This document shows, piece by piece, positions 54,455-64,000 of a stretch of DNA of 64,000 nucleotides; within the stretch, counting starts at the first letter, position 1, and each line of letters begins with the position of its first letter. The translations under genes were made by a program, and so were the position numbers. The DNA comes from Luzula sylvatica (lineage: Eukaryota > Streptophyta > Magnoliopsida > Poales > Juncaceae). The notes below the pieces were generated by a model, which made no database searches, was not told the DNA's origin, and saw only the letters and a list, made by a program, of their open reading frames with translations. The stretch covers positions 67,949,264 to 68,013,263 of the forward strand of contig OX326958.1 in assembly GCA_946800325.1 (NCBI GenBank), read 5' to 3'.

Positions 54455-55063
54455 TCTATCAGCTATGTTACGCGGATACTTCAAAAACGCAGAAGTATCC
54501 TGAGGATACGGGTATCCGATACGAATACGGGTACGATACGGCTCGGATACGTATCGGATACGCCACGTGGCGTATCCGATTATTTTAATATTTATTTTTT
54601 TCGGATACGGCGGGGATACGGCAGGATACGGCAGGGATACGTTCATGATACGGCAGGATACGGCTGGGATACGTTCAGGATACGGCTGGGATACTCCATT
54701 TATGATACTTCGGCCCATTATATATTTTGGCCCATAATATTTTTAAATAAATTATATAGGATACTTCTAGGATACTTCTAGGATATTTCTAAATTAGTTC
54801 GAAGATACTTCTAGAATAAATTTAGAATACTTTTATGATACTTGCATTGTTTGTGTTGATTTTATTTATTGTCATGATATTTAAATTCAAAATATTATTT
54901 AATTTATTATTTATTTATTTATTATATACAATATGAATATATTAAAATAATAATTATATAGCCGTATCTGTATCCGTGATTTTTTGAAAATTGCCGTATC
55001 GCCGTATTCGTATCGTATCGGATACGATACCCGTATCCGTATCCGTGCAAAATAGTCTATCAG
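54455..55063. mobile_element. Long hAT-type element (GATACG family) with exact 8-base target duplication
   Basis: Element 54463-55055, 593 bases. The left end ctatgttacgcggatac and right end (reverse complement) ctattttgcacggatac match the termini of the 136-base element at 9894-10029. A perfect 8-base duplication, tctatcag, flanks it at 54455-54462 and 55056-55063. The interior has many variants of 'ggatacggcagggatacg' and 'gatacttctag' tandem units, and no transposase. Confidence 0.93.
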
Positions 55064-55311
55064 TACAAGTCTACAATACACTTTAGGGTACACAAGAAAA
55101 TTTGCAAAAAAAAATATTTATTTTTGTAATGAAAAGTCCAAAGGACCACAGGCCACAGCTCATGGGAGAGTACGTGACTAACCACAAAGTTTATTAAAAA
55201 AGGCCCCATTATTTTCTAGGGATTTGTTATTGCACGCCAGTTTAATGCATTCCAAACGTATTTCAAATAGTATAATTCAGAAGGAGAACGCACAATATTT
55301 CAAATGCATGT

Positions 55312-56075
55312 ATTGAAATCAATGTTGTAGATGACGGGAAACGGTATGGTACGGTCGGTCACCGTTTTAGTGTTTTACCGTAAAACGATCGTAAAACCGT
55401 TAAAAAACGGTCACTTAAATCGATAATATTTTATATCAATTATAATTAAAATTTAAAGACAAAAAATTCGGACAAGAAATTAAATCCAATTAACACTCAC
55501 AATTTAAATACTTGTTTGATTCTCACACAAAAAAGTCCAAAAACAAAATAATAATCACATAAAAAAGTAAAAAATAATCAAATCCTAACACATAATCAGA
55601 TCAACTTAAACAATCATAACACACAATCATTTTACTCACAAATTGAATCAAATTAGCACTCACAATCACAATTCGTGGAGAACAAATTAATCTTTTTTGT
55701 GAAAAAAAAAAGCAGTCATTGTCGCAAATTAAACTGAGACGTCGTCATCATTTAGTCAATCGAAAGAAGAACGGAAGAATGGAGCATCCCAATCATTGCC
55801 CGTGAAGATGAAGAAAAACTAAATCGGAAACTCGGTGAAAAAAAAGTCACATGCCGAGAAAAATAACTGGCCAAAAAAGTAAAAAAAAATCGGGCCCAAA
55901 ATAATTAGAAGAAAAAATCGGTATGTAAAACAGATTAAAAACGTTTTTCGGTCAAAAAAACGGTCAAACACGGTTAAAAAATGTTTGACCATTTTTTTAA
56001 ACGGTACGGTAAAAAACGGTACGGTCTTCCACCGTATCACCGTTTTTGGGTGTCTTTTACAATATTGATTGAAAT
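55312..56075. mobile_element. Second hAT-type non-autonomous element (ACGGT family)
   Basis: Element 55320-56067, 748 bases. Inverted ends are caatgttgtag and (reverse complement) caatattgtaa, flanked by an exact 8-base duplication, attgaaat, at 55312-55319 and 56068-56075. The subterminal regions are packed with acggtacggt / accgttttac motifs in opposite orientation, typical of hAT transposase binding sites. No transposase ORF. Confidence 0.92.
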
Positions 56076-56154
56076 TGACTCCAAAATACACCGAAGGTCA
56101 TTTAGAGGCCAATTGGAGTGCACCAACCTTTCTCAATTTTTTATAAAAAAAAAA

Positions 56155-56440
56155 GAGGCCATTTACTGTGCCCCTAGAATGTCCACCAAATTTCTCCCAA
56201 AATAGTAATCCATGGTTAATCCATGGATTAGTATTTTTGATTAACGATTAATTCATGATTATTAAAATTTTAATATATAATTAAGGTCCATATCAATTGA
56301 TGATTAATTCGAAGTAATTAAATTTTAATAATCATGAATTAATCGTTAATCAAAAATACTAATCCATGAATTAATCATGGATTACTATTTTGGGGAAAAT
56401 TTGGTGGACATTTGAGGGGAATACTAAAATTTCCCAAAAA
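56155..56440. mobile_element. Foldback MITE, 'aaatttac...gcccc' family, copy 3
   Basis: The left end ggccatttactgtgccccta, then gaatgtccaccaaattt, pairs with the right end aaatttggtggacatttg, then aggggaatactaaaatttcc. The inner arms around taatccatggattagtattt are nearly perfect complements. The centre is near 56285. It lies about 300 bases upstream of the DprA-like gene start. Confidence 0.85.
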
Positions 56441-56738
56441 AAAATACACTTTACAGAAAAAAAAAAAAAATGAGGCTTTCCAGTTTTTCTTTCTCTCTTG
56501 TAAATTCTCTCAAAAGCAAAACAAATGCAGCCAAACAAGTAAGCTGGATTGTTTGGATATCTCCTCTCTCTCTCTCTCTACTCCCTTCCCCTCTCTTCTA
56601 CACACTAACCTTGAGAGCGAGACAGAGACAGAGACAGAGACATAGAGGGAGCGAGAGTGATCCAAACTCTCAATTCATACCCTTCTTTTTGCCTGTATTG
56701 TATTTCTCATCTTCTTTGTGAAGACCAGAAGAGAATTT

Positions 56739-58286
56739 ATGGGTTCTTCTCCGGCTTCGGGGATTCTATCGAGGCCTCCGCCTAATCCCCACCTTGGTGG
56801 AGTTTCTCTATCCTTTGCTTTGCGAAACCCTAATTTTGCGAAATTTTCTAATGATTCCTCGCTTCGGAGGATACGGGTCGGGCCAAAGAAACTCGCTTTG
56901 TGTCAATCGATGCATCATTCGATTAATTGGGTAACCTCCTCCCCTTTTATACCTCCATTACGATTTGAGTAACTTGTTTTGAATACGATCTTTTCTTTTG
57001 GGTAATAGCAGTATATATGCATACATATATGCATATGTATTTTCTTCAAAATAAATATATATGCACATATATTTTAATCGAAGGAAGCTCTTAATTAATA
57101 ATTATCAGAGGTTTATTCTCCAATTTGGTACCTTGTCGATGCAGTGTGGTACCAAACCTTAGTCTGTTTATGTTTATTTGGGTCGAAATTTAGCATTCGA
57201 TCATGAATTAAGCCTCGATTAATCGTAAATTTAACCAAATAAGCCAATAAAATTCAAGAAAAGAACATGGTGTATTTGATTTTGATAATAATTTACCCTC
57301 AGGGGCTATTTCTTTTATAGTTATCGCATGGATTCGCACAAAAACAAGTCGGAGCGATAAAAGGAATAAGAAGCCAATCAAGCGATGACACCTCATCGAT
57401 TATTGGAAATTTCGGGACCAATATTCCACTTCAAACCGAAAATCTCGAAGGAAAAGGCAGCGTTGTTATATCAGAATACAAACCCATTCCCGACCTCGAA
57501 TATCTCCAGGTACTTATTTTCTCCAAAATAAAAAATCAATTTAATATTTTAAACCTCAATTTGAAAAGTTTGACAATTTTACGTTTTGGTACAGGAATTA
57601 TTGGCGATTCAGCAACAAGGGCCTAGAGACATTGGGTTTTTTGGGACTCGAAACATGGGTTTCATGCACCAGCAACTCATTGAGATTCTTAGCTACGCTA
57701 TGATTATAACCGTAAGAATAATAAACCACTTATTTTTTTAATTTATTTTGTCAATGACGAAAATACCCCTGTGAGTGCAGAAAAACCATATATATACTTC
57801 AGGGGCATCGGGGACAAATGCGGCGGTGATAAGAGGGGCATTAAGAGCTGAAAAACCAGAATTGCTCACGGTTATTTTGCCTCAGAGTCTAAGTAAACAA
57901 CCTCCTGAGAGCCAAGAATTATTGTCCAAGGTACATTTTTACAAAATAACCCTTAAAGAGTATTTTATTTCGTTTATTTAATGTTTTATTTGTTTTATTA
58001 GGTGAAGAATTTGATCGAGAAGCCACAATATGATCATTTGCCATTAATCGAGGCTAGCAGGTATACATCACATTTTAGTTCCATTTTAATTATTTTATTA
58101 TAAAGTATGGTTTATTATAATTAATATATTATTTTCGTGTTTATGTATAGGTTGTGTAATATGGATATTATATCGAAGGTGCAACAAGTAATATGCTTTG
58201 CGTTTCATGATAGTAGGTTACTTATGGAGACATGTCAAGAGGCCAAAAACCTTCGAAAAATCGTCACTCTCTTTTACTTGGATTAA
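56739..58286 (+). CDS. DprA/Smf-like plastid protein (DNA recombination-mediator A-like)
   Basis: Six exons, 56739-56930, 57321-57509, 57595-57711, 57781-57930, 58002-58060 and 58151-58286 (TAA), join in phase to 280 residues. The first approximately 55 residues are Ser/Arg/Pro-rich with few acidic residues, consistent with a plastid transit peptide (MGSSPASGILSRPP). The rest matches the plant protein usually named DNA recombination-mediator protein A, which has a Rossmann-like DprA/lysine-decarboxylase-type core: the nucleotide-binding-like loop GFFGTRNMGFMHQ, then TSGASGTNAAVIRGALRAEK, then NLRKIVTLFYLD at the end. Bacterial DprA loads RecA on single-stranded DNA. The plant role is not established, and the cyanobacterium-like ancestry is inference. 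A MITE lies about 300 bases upstream. Intact. Confidence 0.85.
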
Positions 58287-58656
58287 TTAATTAATTATTT
58301 GTTTGGTTAGAATTATATAATTGCCATTTTGATTTAGAGTTATTTATATCATGTGTTGTGTAAAAGAAAGCTCAATGGGTGTTCATTATATCACCTCAAT
58401 TATTTTGATTCTTGAAATTCAAAACTATTTAAATTAAAAACTTTATTATTTTGGGCATATTGATATTAAACAATCGGTTCGATCTTTTATACGGTTTCAT
58501 TAATTATATATTTGCACCTCAAATTACAAAAAAAAAAGGAATTAATGAAATAAATATGTAACACATAATACAAGCATCTCGGCAAGTAAAGACTCCAAAT
58601 TCTACACCAGAAAAAAAAAAACCAAGAAAAAACATTTAAAATACAAGAAATATTTT
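58287..58656. other. Short convergent intergenic region
   Basis: 370 bases between the stop codons of two convergent genes. AT-rich; must contain both 3' UTRs, so the transcripts may overlap. Confidence 0.6.
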
Positions 58657-60937
58657 CTAGGGTTTCCAAGGAGCCGGTGGTGGAGGACTATTAGGGAAAA
58701 GAGGCGGTACGGCCGAAAACATGGTATTTTTATCAATACCGGTAGTACCACTAATACTGGTAAGCGATATTAACGCAGCTACTAAACCGGCATTTCCCGC
58801 CATTGTTGGTTCGGTATAAGAATAATTCTTCCTCACGTCAAGGAACCCATCGAACGCGTCAGGTCCAGGCGCCATTGCACCGGTTATGAGATTAGGGTTA
58901 GGGTTTTTGGTATCTCTCCATTTCCACCCACCGGTACATGAATACTTGGTACCGTCGTGCGGTATCGACGCTCCGCGATGATGAACGTGCTTTGGATAGT
59001 TCTTTCCGTACCCAACTATGTAGCTCATCTTTTTTGGGTTGTTACCAAGAACGTAATCGACCTGTTTAGATCATTAAGTTTATAACAAGATTGATTAGAT
59101 AATGCAAAATGACCGTATTGCCCTTGTTTCGTGAAGGAGTAATATAATTATTACTTGAGACTTGGCGATACTGCGGAGGAAGGAGGACGAGTAATAGTGG
59201 GGCCCACAATTCCATCCCGGTACATTGACCGAATCGAGATAATCTGCGTAAAGAGTGGCTAAAAAGGCCAAATTCATCGTGTATTGGAATGGTTGCGGCC
59301 TCCCGTGGTTCAATTCTATCATTCCACCTATATAAATTTCGAGAACACAAATCAAATTTCACAAATCGAAGTTTCAAATCGAAGAATTGAAAATTGGAAA
59401 ATCAAAAGAACGAACCAACCTTTGGTGAAATTGAACGTGTTGAATTGGGGCATGGCCATGCACATTTGAAGGCCAGTCATGTTAAAATACCCCAAAAGAC
59501 TCTCCTCATAAGGATAACCAGGATTGAGCATGATTCTGAACCTGGTAAGTAGAAGCTCTGCACCTGGTAATTTATTGTCCCAACTAAACACCGATAAATC
59601 TGGTATCGCACTGAACGCGTGTGCGTTTTTGGGTAGTGCCGGATCCGTCGCAAATGTTATCAAACTATTGTTTCCTGTTGCGTAATACATCCATGCCGCG
59701 CTCCACATGTACTCGTCCCAGTACCTACAAAAAAAAAAAAAATCAATTTTATCGATTTATTATTGGATATAAAATTTTGATTTGATCCATAATTCGAGTA
59801 CATACCCAGTGGAGTTATAATAGGGCTCTATATTCGGGTTGCCCTTAGAATAAGGGGTACGATGGCTAGAATCCCGCGCGAACTTATACGCAGCGCTGGC
59901 TCCTTTAACGAGTTTCTTCGAGTAAGTACTGTCATCGCGGAAAACAATAGAAGCAGCGGCAAGTGCAGCCGCCACCTCAGCACCCAAGTCCGGTGCCGAC
60001 GTGACGGTTATTACGGGTCGGGTATAATCCATGTCTTCAGGCCGCATCCAACAATAATGATCGTCTGGTTGCGTCCCGTTTATCTTTGCTACCCCTACCT
60101 GAAAATTTGATTATGTGTGAAATAATATAAATAATAAATATATAATACAAATATTTGTAATTAGTGAATTAATTACCTGACAGTACATCTTGTTGATGGA
60201 ATTAGCAGATGAATTGAAGGTGAGGAGCAAATAATCAGTGCCCCATTTAATGATATCTCTAACATGATCATATTCTCCTAATGCCTTGTATTTTGCACTA
60301 TATTCTATCACTGTCCAGCTCAGCACTGTCATGGAAAAAGCCATTGGAAAATTGAACTTTATATTATCTCCTGCATCATAATATCCTCCTACTAATCCTC
60401 CTTTCACGTCGGCCAGATCCGACCCGTCTTTCAAACCCGAATTTCCTCTCCACGATACTCCGTTGTTTTTCGGCAATGTACCGGCTGGAAATTCAGATCA
60501 AGAAAATTGAGGGCTCTATGCGCAAAATTGAAAATTGAACAAATCGAAAGTAAATGAGACTTACATTTTTGTGCATTGAAGAACATCAAGGCCTTGTGCA
60601 AAGCATTTGCGTACTCATCGGGAGGAGGAGGAGCATGTTTCTTTTTCGGTAAGGATTTCACGATGATTATAGGAACGCCGATGAGGATAAAAGCGCCCAA
60701 AATCGCACCGAGGGCCCACCATAGAAGCTTTCTCTTTAAAACGACGCACCCTAAATCTACGTATTTATCTTTCTTTTTACTCTCTGCCGGTCCTAGAAGC
60801 CAACTTGCTTGGGTCTCGTCGAGCTGTCGCGACATGGCACCTCGATCTATGTCCATGTTTCGACTATGGTCGTCTTCTGCGATGTGGTCCCCCTCTGCAT
60901 TGATCTCGAACGTACCGCCCCAATGGTTCGCATACAT
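58657..60937 (-). CDS. KOR1: KORRIGAN-type membrane-anchored endo-1,4-beta-glucanase (GH9)
   Basis: Type II membrane endoglucanase needed for cellulose synthesis at the plasma membrane and Golgi. Six exons, 60937-60565, 60484-60177, 60098-59806, 59724-59420, 59327-59155 and 59061-58657, join to 618 residues, the usual KOR length. The N-terminus is cytosolic with acidic/dileucine-like motifs ([17 protein letters not shown]). A single membrane anchor lies at about 71-93 ([19 protein letters not shown]), then a [10 protein letters not shown] stalk. GH9 catalytic features: [20 protein letters not shown] (catalytic Asp pair), [34 protein letters not shown], and the C-terminal Asp/Glu block [18 protein letters not shown]. 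Several N-glycosylation sites (NSS, NGT, NST, NMT). It ends in a Pro-rich tail ([11 protein letters not shown]). Intact; strongly KORRIGAN1-like by domain layout, though orthology was not tested. Confidence 0.95.
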
Positions 60938-61789
60938 TTTCGAAGATTTTTAGTGCAATTTGATTCGATCAAGGTTTTATGATATTGGATTGTTGCATAG
61001 AAGTTGCATGAGCTATAAAAATGGTGCAATTTGGTGTGTTTGGTGAGAGAGAAAGTGATGTAATGTGTACTGTATTGGTGTAATTGGGTTTTAAGGAGAG
61101 TTTTTTTTTTCTTGATTTTTTTGTGGAGTGTTGTGAAAGATTAGGCTTTAGGGAAGAAGGTTGACTCGGTGAACTATGTAGTGAGGGAGGAGGATTGAAG
61201 GGGTTGTTGGCTTTTAAATTCATTGTTGTAATTTCTTTTTAGAAACCATACAATTAATCTGGATATTTCTATGAATACTAGAAATGAACCCAATTTCTTT
61301 TTGTGGTAATTAATCCTGGTTCTCTGTATCAAATTCATTGACACCAATTATAGTTTTCATTCATTCACTGAATCACTTGTGTAAAAATATTTATTGTACC
61401 TCATTAGAATGAGATATCAAAAGGATGTAATATTAAATAATTAAATAATTTCTTGATTTAATCTAAACCTAAAATCTTTCTTAAATTAATGCAAAGATAT
61501 AGAAATTATGTTGGCACAGTATTTAATAATAAGTGCAAATAGAAATATATAGAATTGATTATGTGATTAGTGGATAAATTAGGGGCTACTTACCAATTAT
61601 GGATGGTTCAATTTTTAGGTTTTTTTTCATTAATTAGATGCGTTCTTTGCGGGAAAGGCAGATGGTTAGCTTTGACTTTGCTAATTATTTTTAGAACCAT
61701 GTGTAGGGCTGCTTTGATGGCATTTTATTTCAAGAGCCTTTTTTAGTATGGGAAAATATACCTGGTTTCCCAAACTCATCCCAAATTCT
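60938..61789 (-). promoter_or_regulatory. KORRIGAN leader and upstream region
   Basis: CT/A-rich leader-like sequence on the minus strand at about 60938-61220, then AT-rich DNA. No other gene. Confidence 0.45.
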
Positions 61790-61972
61790 TTGATGCGGTG
61801 GCAAAAAATTAATTAGGTAAATTGATTAGTGTTTCTAATTGACTCAATTAATTGTTAATTGATACGTCAATAAATTATATTAGTACATATTAATTGACGT
61901 GTCAATTCAATCGTTAATCGAATCAATTAATAATACTAATCAATCCACCTAACCTGCTCTTGCCACCTCATC
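61790..61972. mobile_element. Foldback MITE, 'gatgcggtggca' ends
   Basis: The left arm tgatgcggtggcaaaaaatt, then aattgattagtg and gatacgtcaa, pairs with the right arm ttgacgtgtcaa ... actaatcaatcc ... tgccacctcatcg. About 183 bases. Confidence 0.78.
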
Positions 61973-62586
61973 GAGACTAATTTTTGTGTGTGTTTGAGGG
62001 CTCCATATAAAGGCCCTTTTTGCATACGGTGAAGGTATTATTATTCTATTATATCTTGGAGGCTGTTTGTTTAATTAGTCCTATGGAAACTTCAATATTT
62101 TGCTTTCATTCTTCATTGGTCGGTGGAAATGGGGATATTTTAGGTGACAATAGCTCATGCGAGACTTCGTGTGGTATGTTTGATTATCTCAAGGTTTTTG
62201 GGAGTGTGTTATGCAGTTTGTTATGCTGTTTTATATTGACTAAATAAAATAAATTATAGAAACATCAAAATAATAGTGTATTTGTTCATTTCCAACTAAT
62301 TTACAAACGCAATTTAGTAATGATACAAACTCTAATATTTTTTTTTCGAAATTTCATCCACATGTCATGTGGCAGTCAATGACTTCTGTGTAGAAGTTGG
62401 GTTAAAATTCATGAAAAAAATATAAGGTTTATATCAATACTGCGCATTTAACTCTGAATAGTTAAATTTTGTCATTTTTCACAATTTCAGTCAAAACGAA
62501 TACATATATTTGTTAAATAATGTGAGTTGCTTCATTTAGATACATTTTGAAATTATGAATCATAAATTTTACAAAGAACATCGTGA

Positions 62587-62591
<5 letters not shown>

Positions 62592-62654
<63 letters not shown>
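62592..62654. repeat. (GA)n microsatellite
   Basis: About 60 bases of GA with one phase break ('gagaagaga'). Confidence 0.92.
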
Positions 62655-62657
<3 letters not shown>

Positions 62658-62969
62658 CGAAGAATTAGTGTATTTGCAATATAATTTTTTTATCGTGTTA
62701 TAAAGGACATGAATTTATTTCTTAAAGAAAAAAATACAATAATTTATATCCTCAAATACACAAGATATTGTAAAATTAAATTTTTCATGTTAAACTTTAT
62801 GATAATTGAAATTACAATCATCAAAATTTATGAAATCAAATATATGCTAAGAGATTTTTATACTTACTTATACATAATTTATTAAAACATTTTAGTTCGT
62901 ATATTTTTCGAGTTAACACAAAAAAGGGATTATATATGGCATCTCTCAAACAAGGAAACATTGTGATGA

Positions 62970-63093
62970 TGCTTCAATCGAGAAAGATTAATGAAAATTA
63001 ATTGGATTGATTAACACTCAAATCAATACTTAATTGGATTGATTAAATTAAATAGTCTAATCAATATAATTAATTTTTCTCGATTAACGCATC
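62970..63093. mobile_element. Small foldback element, 'gatgcgttaatcgag' ends
   Basis: The left arm gatgcttcaatcgagaaaga, then aaaattaattggattgatta, pairs with the right arm ending aatttttctcgattaacgca. Resembles 36053-36178. Confidence 0.6.
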
Positions 63094-64000
63094 AAGAATA
63101 TTTTTTCTTATTCACGGGAGACATAGTATATTTATCCAAAAAATAACTAGTGTGAATCTCAAGAATTAACTCACCGGTCCAGTCACCACACAAAAGACCA
63201 CAAAGATCTCACTGAATTGATCAGTCCATGCACATATAATAAAATAAGAAGGAACACATTCTTTCACAATTCTTTTCTGGCAAAAGGAGAAGAAAATAGA
63301 ATATTGGATCATATCAATGCATGTGGATCTGATGGGCGAAATAAATTTGAATGCGATTAATTTGCAATTTAATTAGGTGTGAGCTATAAAAGAAATGTAA
63401 ATTTCATGTGAAATCCTACAAAAAAAAATCTCAAAATCTCATATATGCCCCTACAAAATGAGAAATAATATAAAAGAATGATTCTATGATACCACCTTCA
63501 AATTGAACTTCAATTGATTGTTAATACTATGCTCAAATAAAAAATTAATTGTCAGAAAAAGATATATAATTTATTAAAAAAAGCTCAAAAATATTCTTTT
63601 TAAAAGATTATATAATAAATCATAAATCCCCTACAAAACTAACACCTGAATATGTCATACATATATTTGTTTCGGAGATATCTCTAAAATTAATTATTCT
63701 TGTATAATTTGTATTTACATAGAAATAAATAAAAAAAACAGGGTAATTTAGATATTCGATTGAAAGAATTTATGTATTGAATGATATATTCCTTCACATT
63801 AACTTTGGAGGGTAGATGTGATATTGTAAAGTTTTGTAAGGACACAAATGAAATTGTGCCATAATATAAAGAAGCAAAATAAAATAAAAATAAGCATGAG
63901 GTTAGTTTAGGCTCGTCTTTCACGTTAGTCAACACGTATGACTAAGCTGGCATAAAGTTGGCATCGATTAATTTATATTTATACTATATATTAAATATTA

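Larger units (their letters stand above)
61973..64000. other. Gene-poor right end
   Basis: No supported gene; ORFs here are short and featureless. It holds the GA tract at 62592-62654 and a foldback at 62970-63093. Confidence 0.5.

Noticed and set aside
62020..62247. 75-codon plus-strand ORF
   Set aside because: No motif, no homologous feel, isolated in AT-rich DNA.

Overview
The window is nuclear DNA from a flowering plant, most likely a eudicot. It is AT-rich, its genes have many short GT-AG introns, and the recognisable proteins are plant types: plastid acetolactate synthase regulatory subunit, KORRIGAN GH9 endoglucanase, FRIGIDA-like protein, integrin-linked-like ankyrin kinase, M-gamma MADS and FAR1-like sequence. 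The species cannot be named from this sequence.

Layout. 1-10 kb: the 5' two thirds of an ankyrin-kinase gene (ILK copy A, minus strand, cut by the window edge). It abuts a truncated LETM1-like fragment carrying a 5'-truncated LINE, then a duplicated block with a small TPR gene (copy A) that several transposons have invaded. 10-24 kb: a gene-poor stretch of inverted-repeat transposons, microsatellites, a broken FAR1-like gene, a third and broken TPR copy, a 5'-truncated M-gamma MADS gene and a duplicated GCN2 exon block. 24.9-31.7 kb: a 29-exon GCN2 eIF2-alpha kinase gene (minus) with two apparent frameshifts. 32.5-40.4 kb: copy B of the TPR block and a complete 12-exon ILK gene (copy B, minus). 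40.5-47.7 kb: MITEs, a 3.1 kb inverted-repeat element with Helitron-like outer ends, and a SINE. 47.8-61 kb: a normal gene-dense stretch holding the acetolactate synthase small subunit (+), a FRIGIDA-like gene (+), a DprA-like plastid gene (+) and a KORRIGAN endoglucanase (-). These are separated by hAT-like elements and MITEs. 61-64 kb: the KORRIGAN upstream region, two more foldback elements and a GA microsatellite.

The strongest theme is local duplication followed by decay. ILK (1-2282 against 37849-40111), the TPR block (about 4520-9710 against 32510-34815, with a remnant at 20811-21293) and GCN2 exons 16-19 (23550-24365) are each present more than once. The paralogous copies act as empty-site controls that date several insertions. 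I found no operon-like or obviously new enzymatic system. The most novel material is structural: several transposon families with exact target-site duplications, nested insertions, and a LETM1-ILK junction that may have given ILK copy A a new 5' end.
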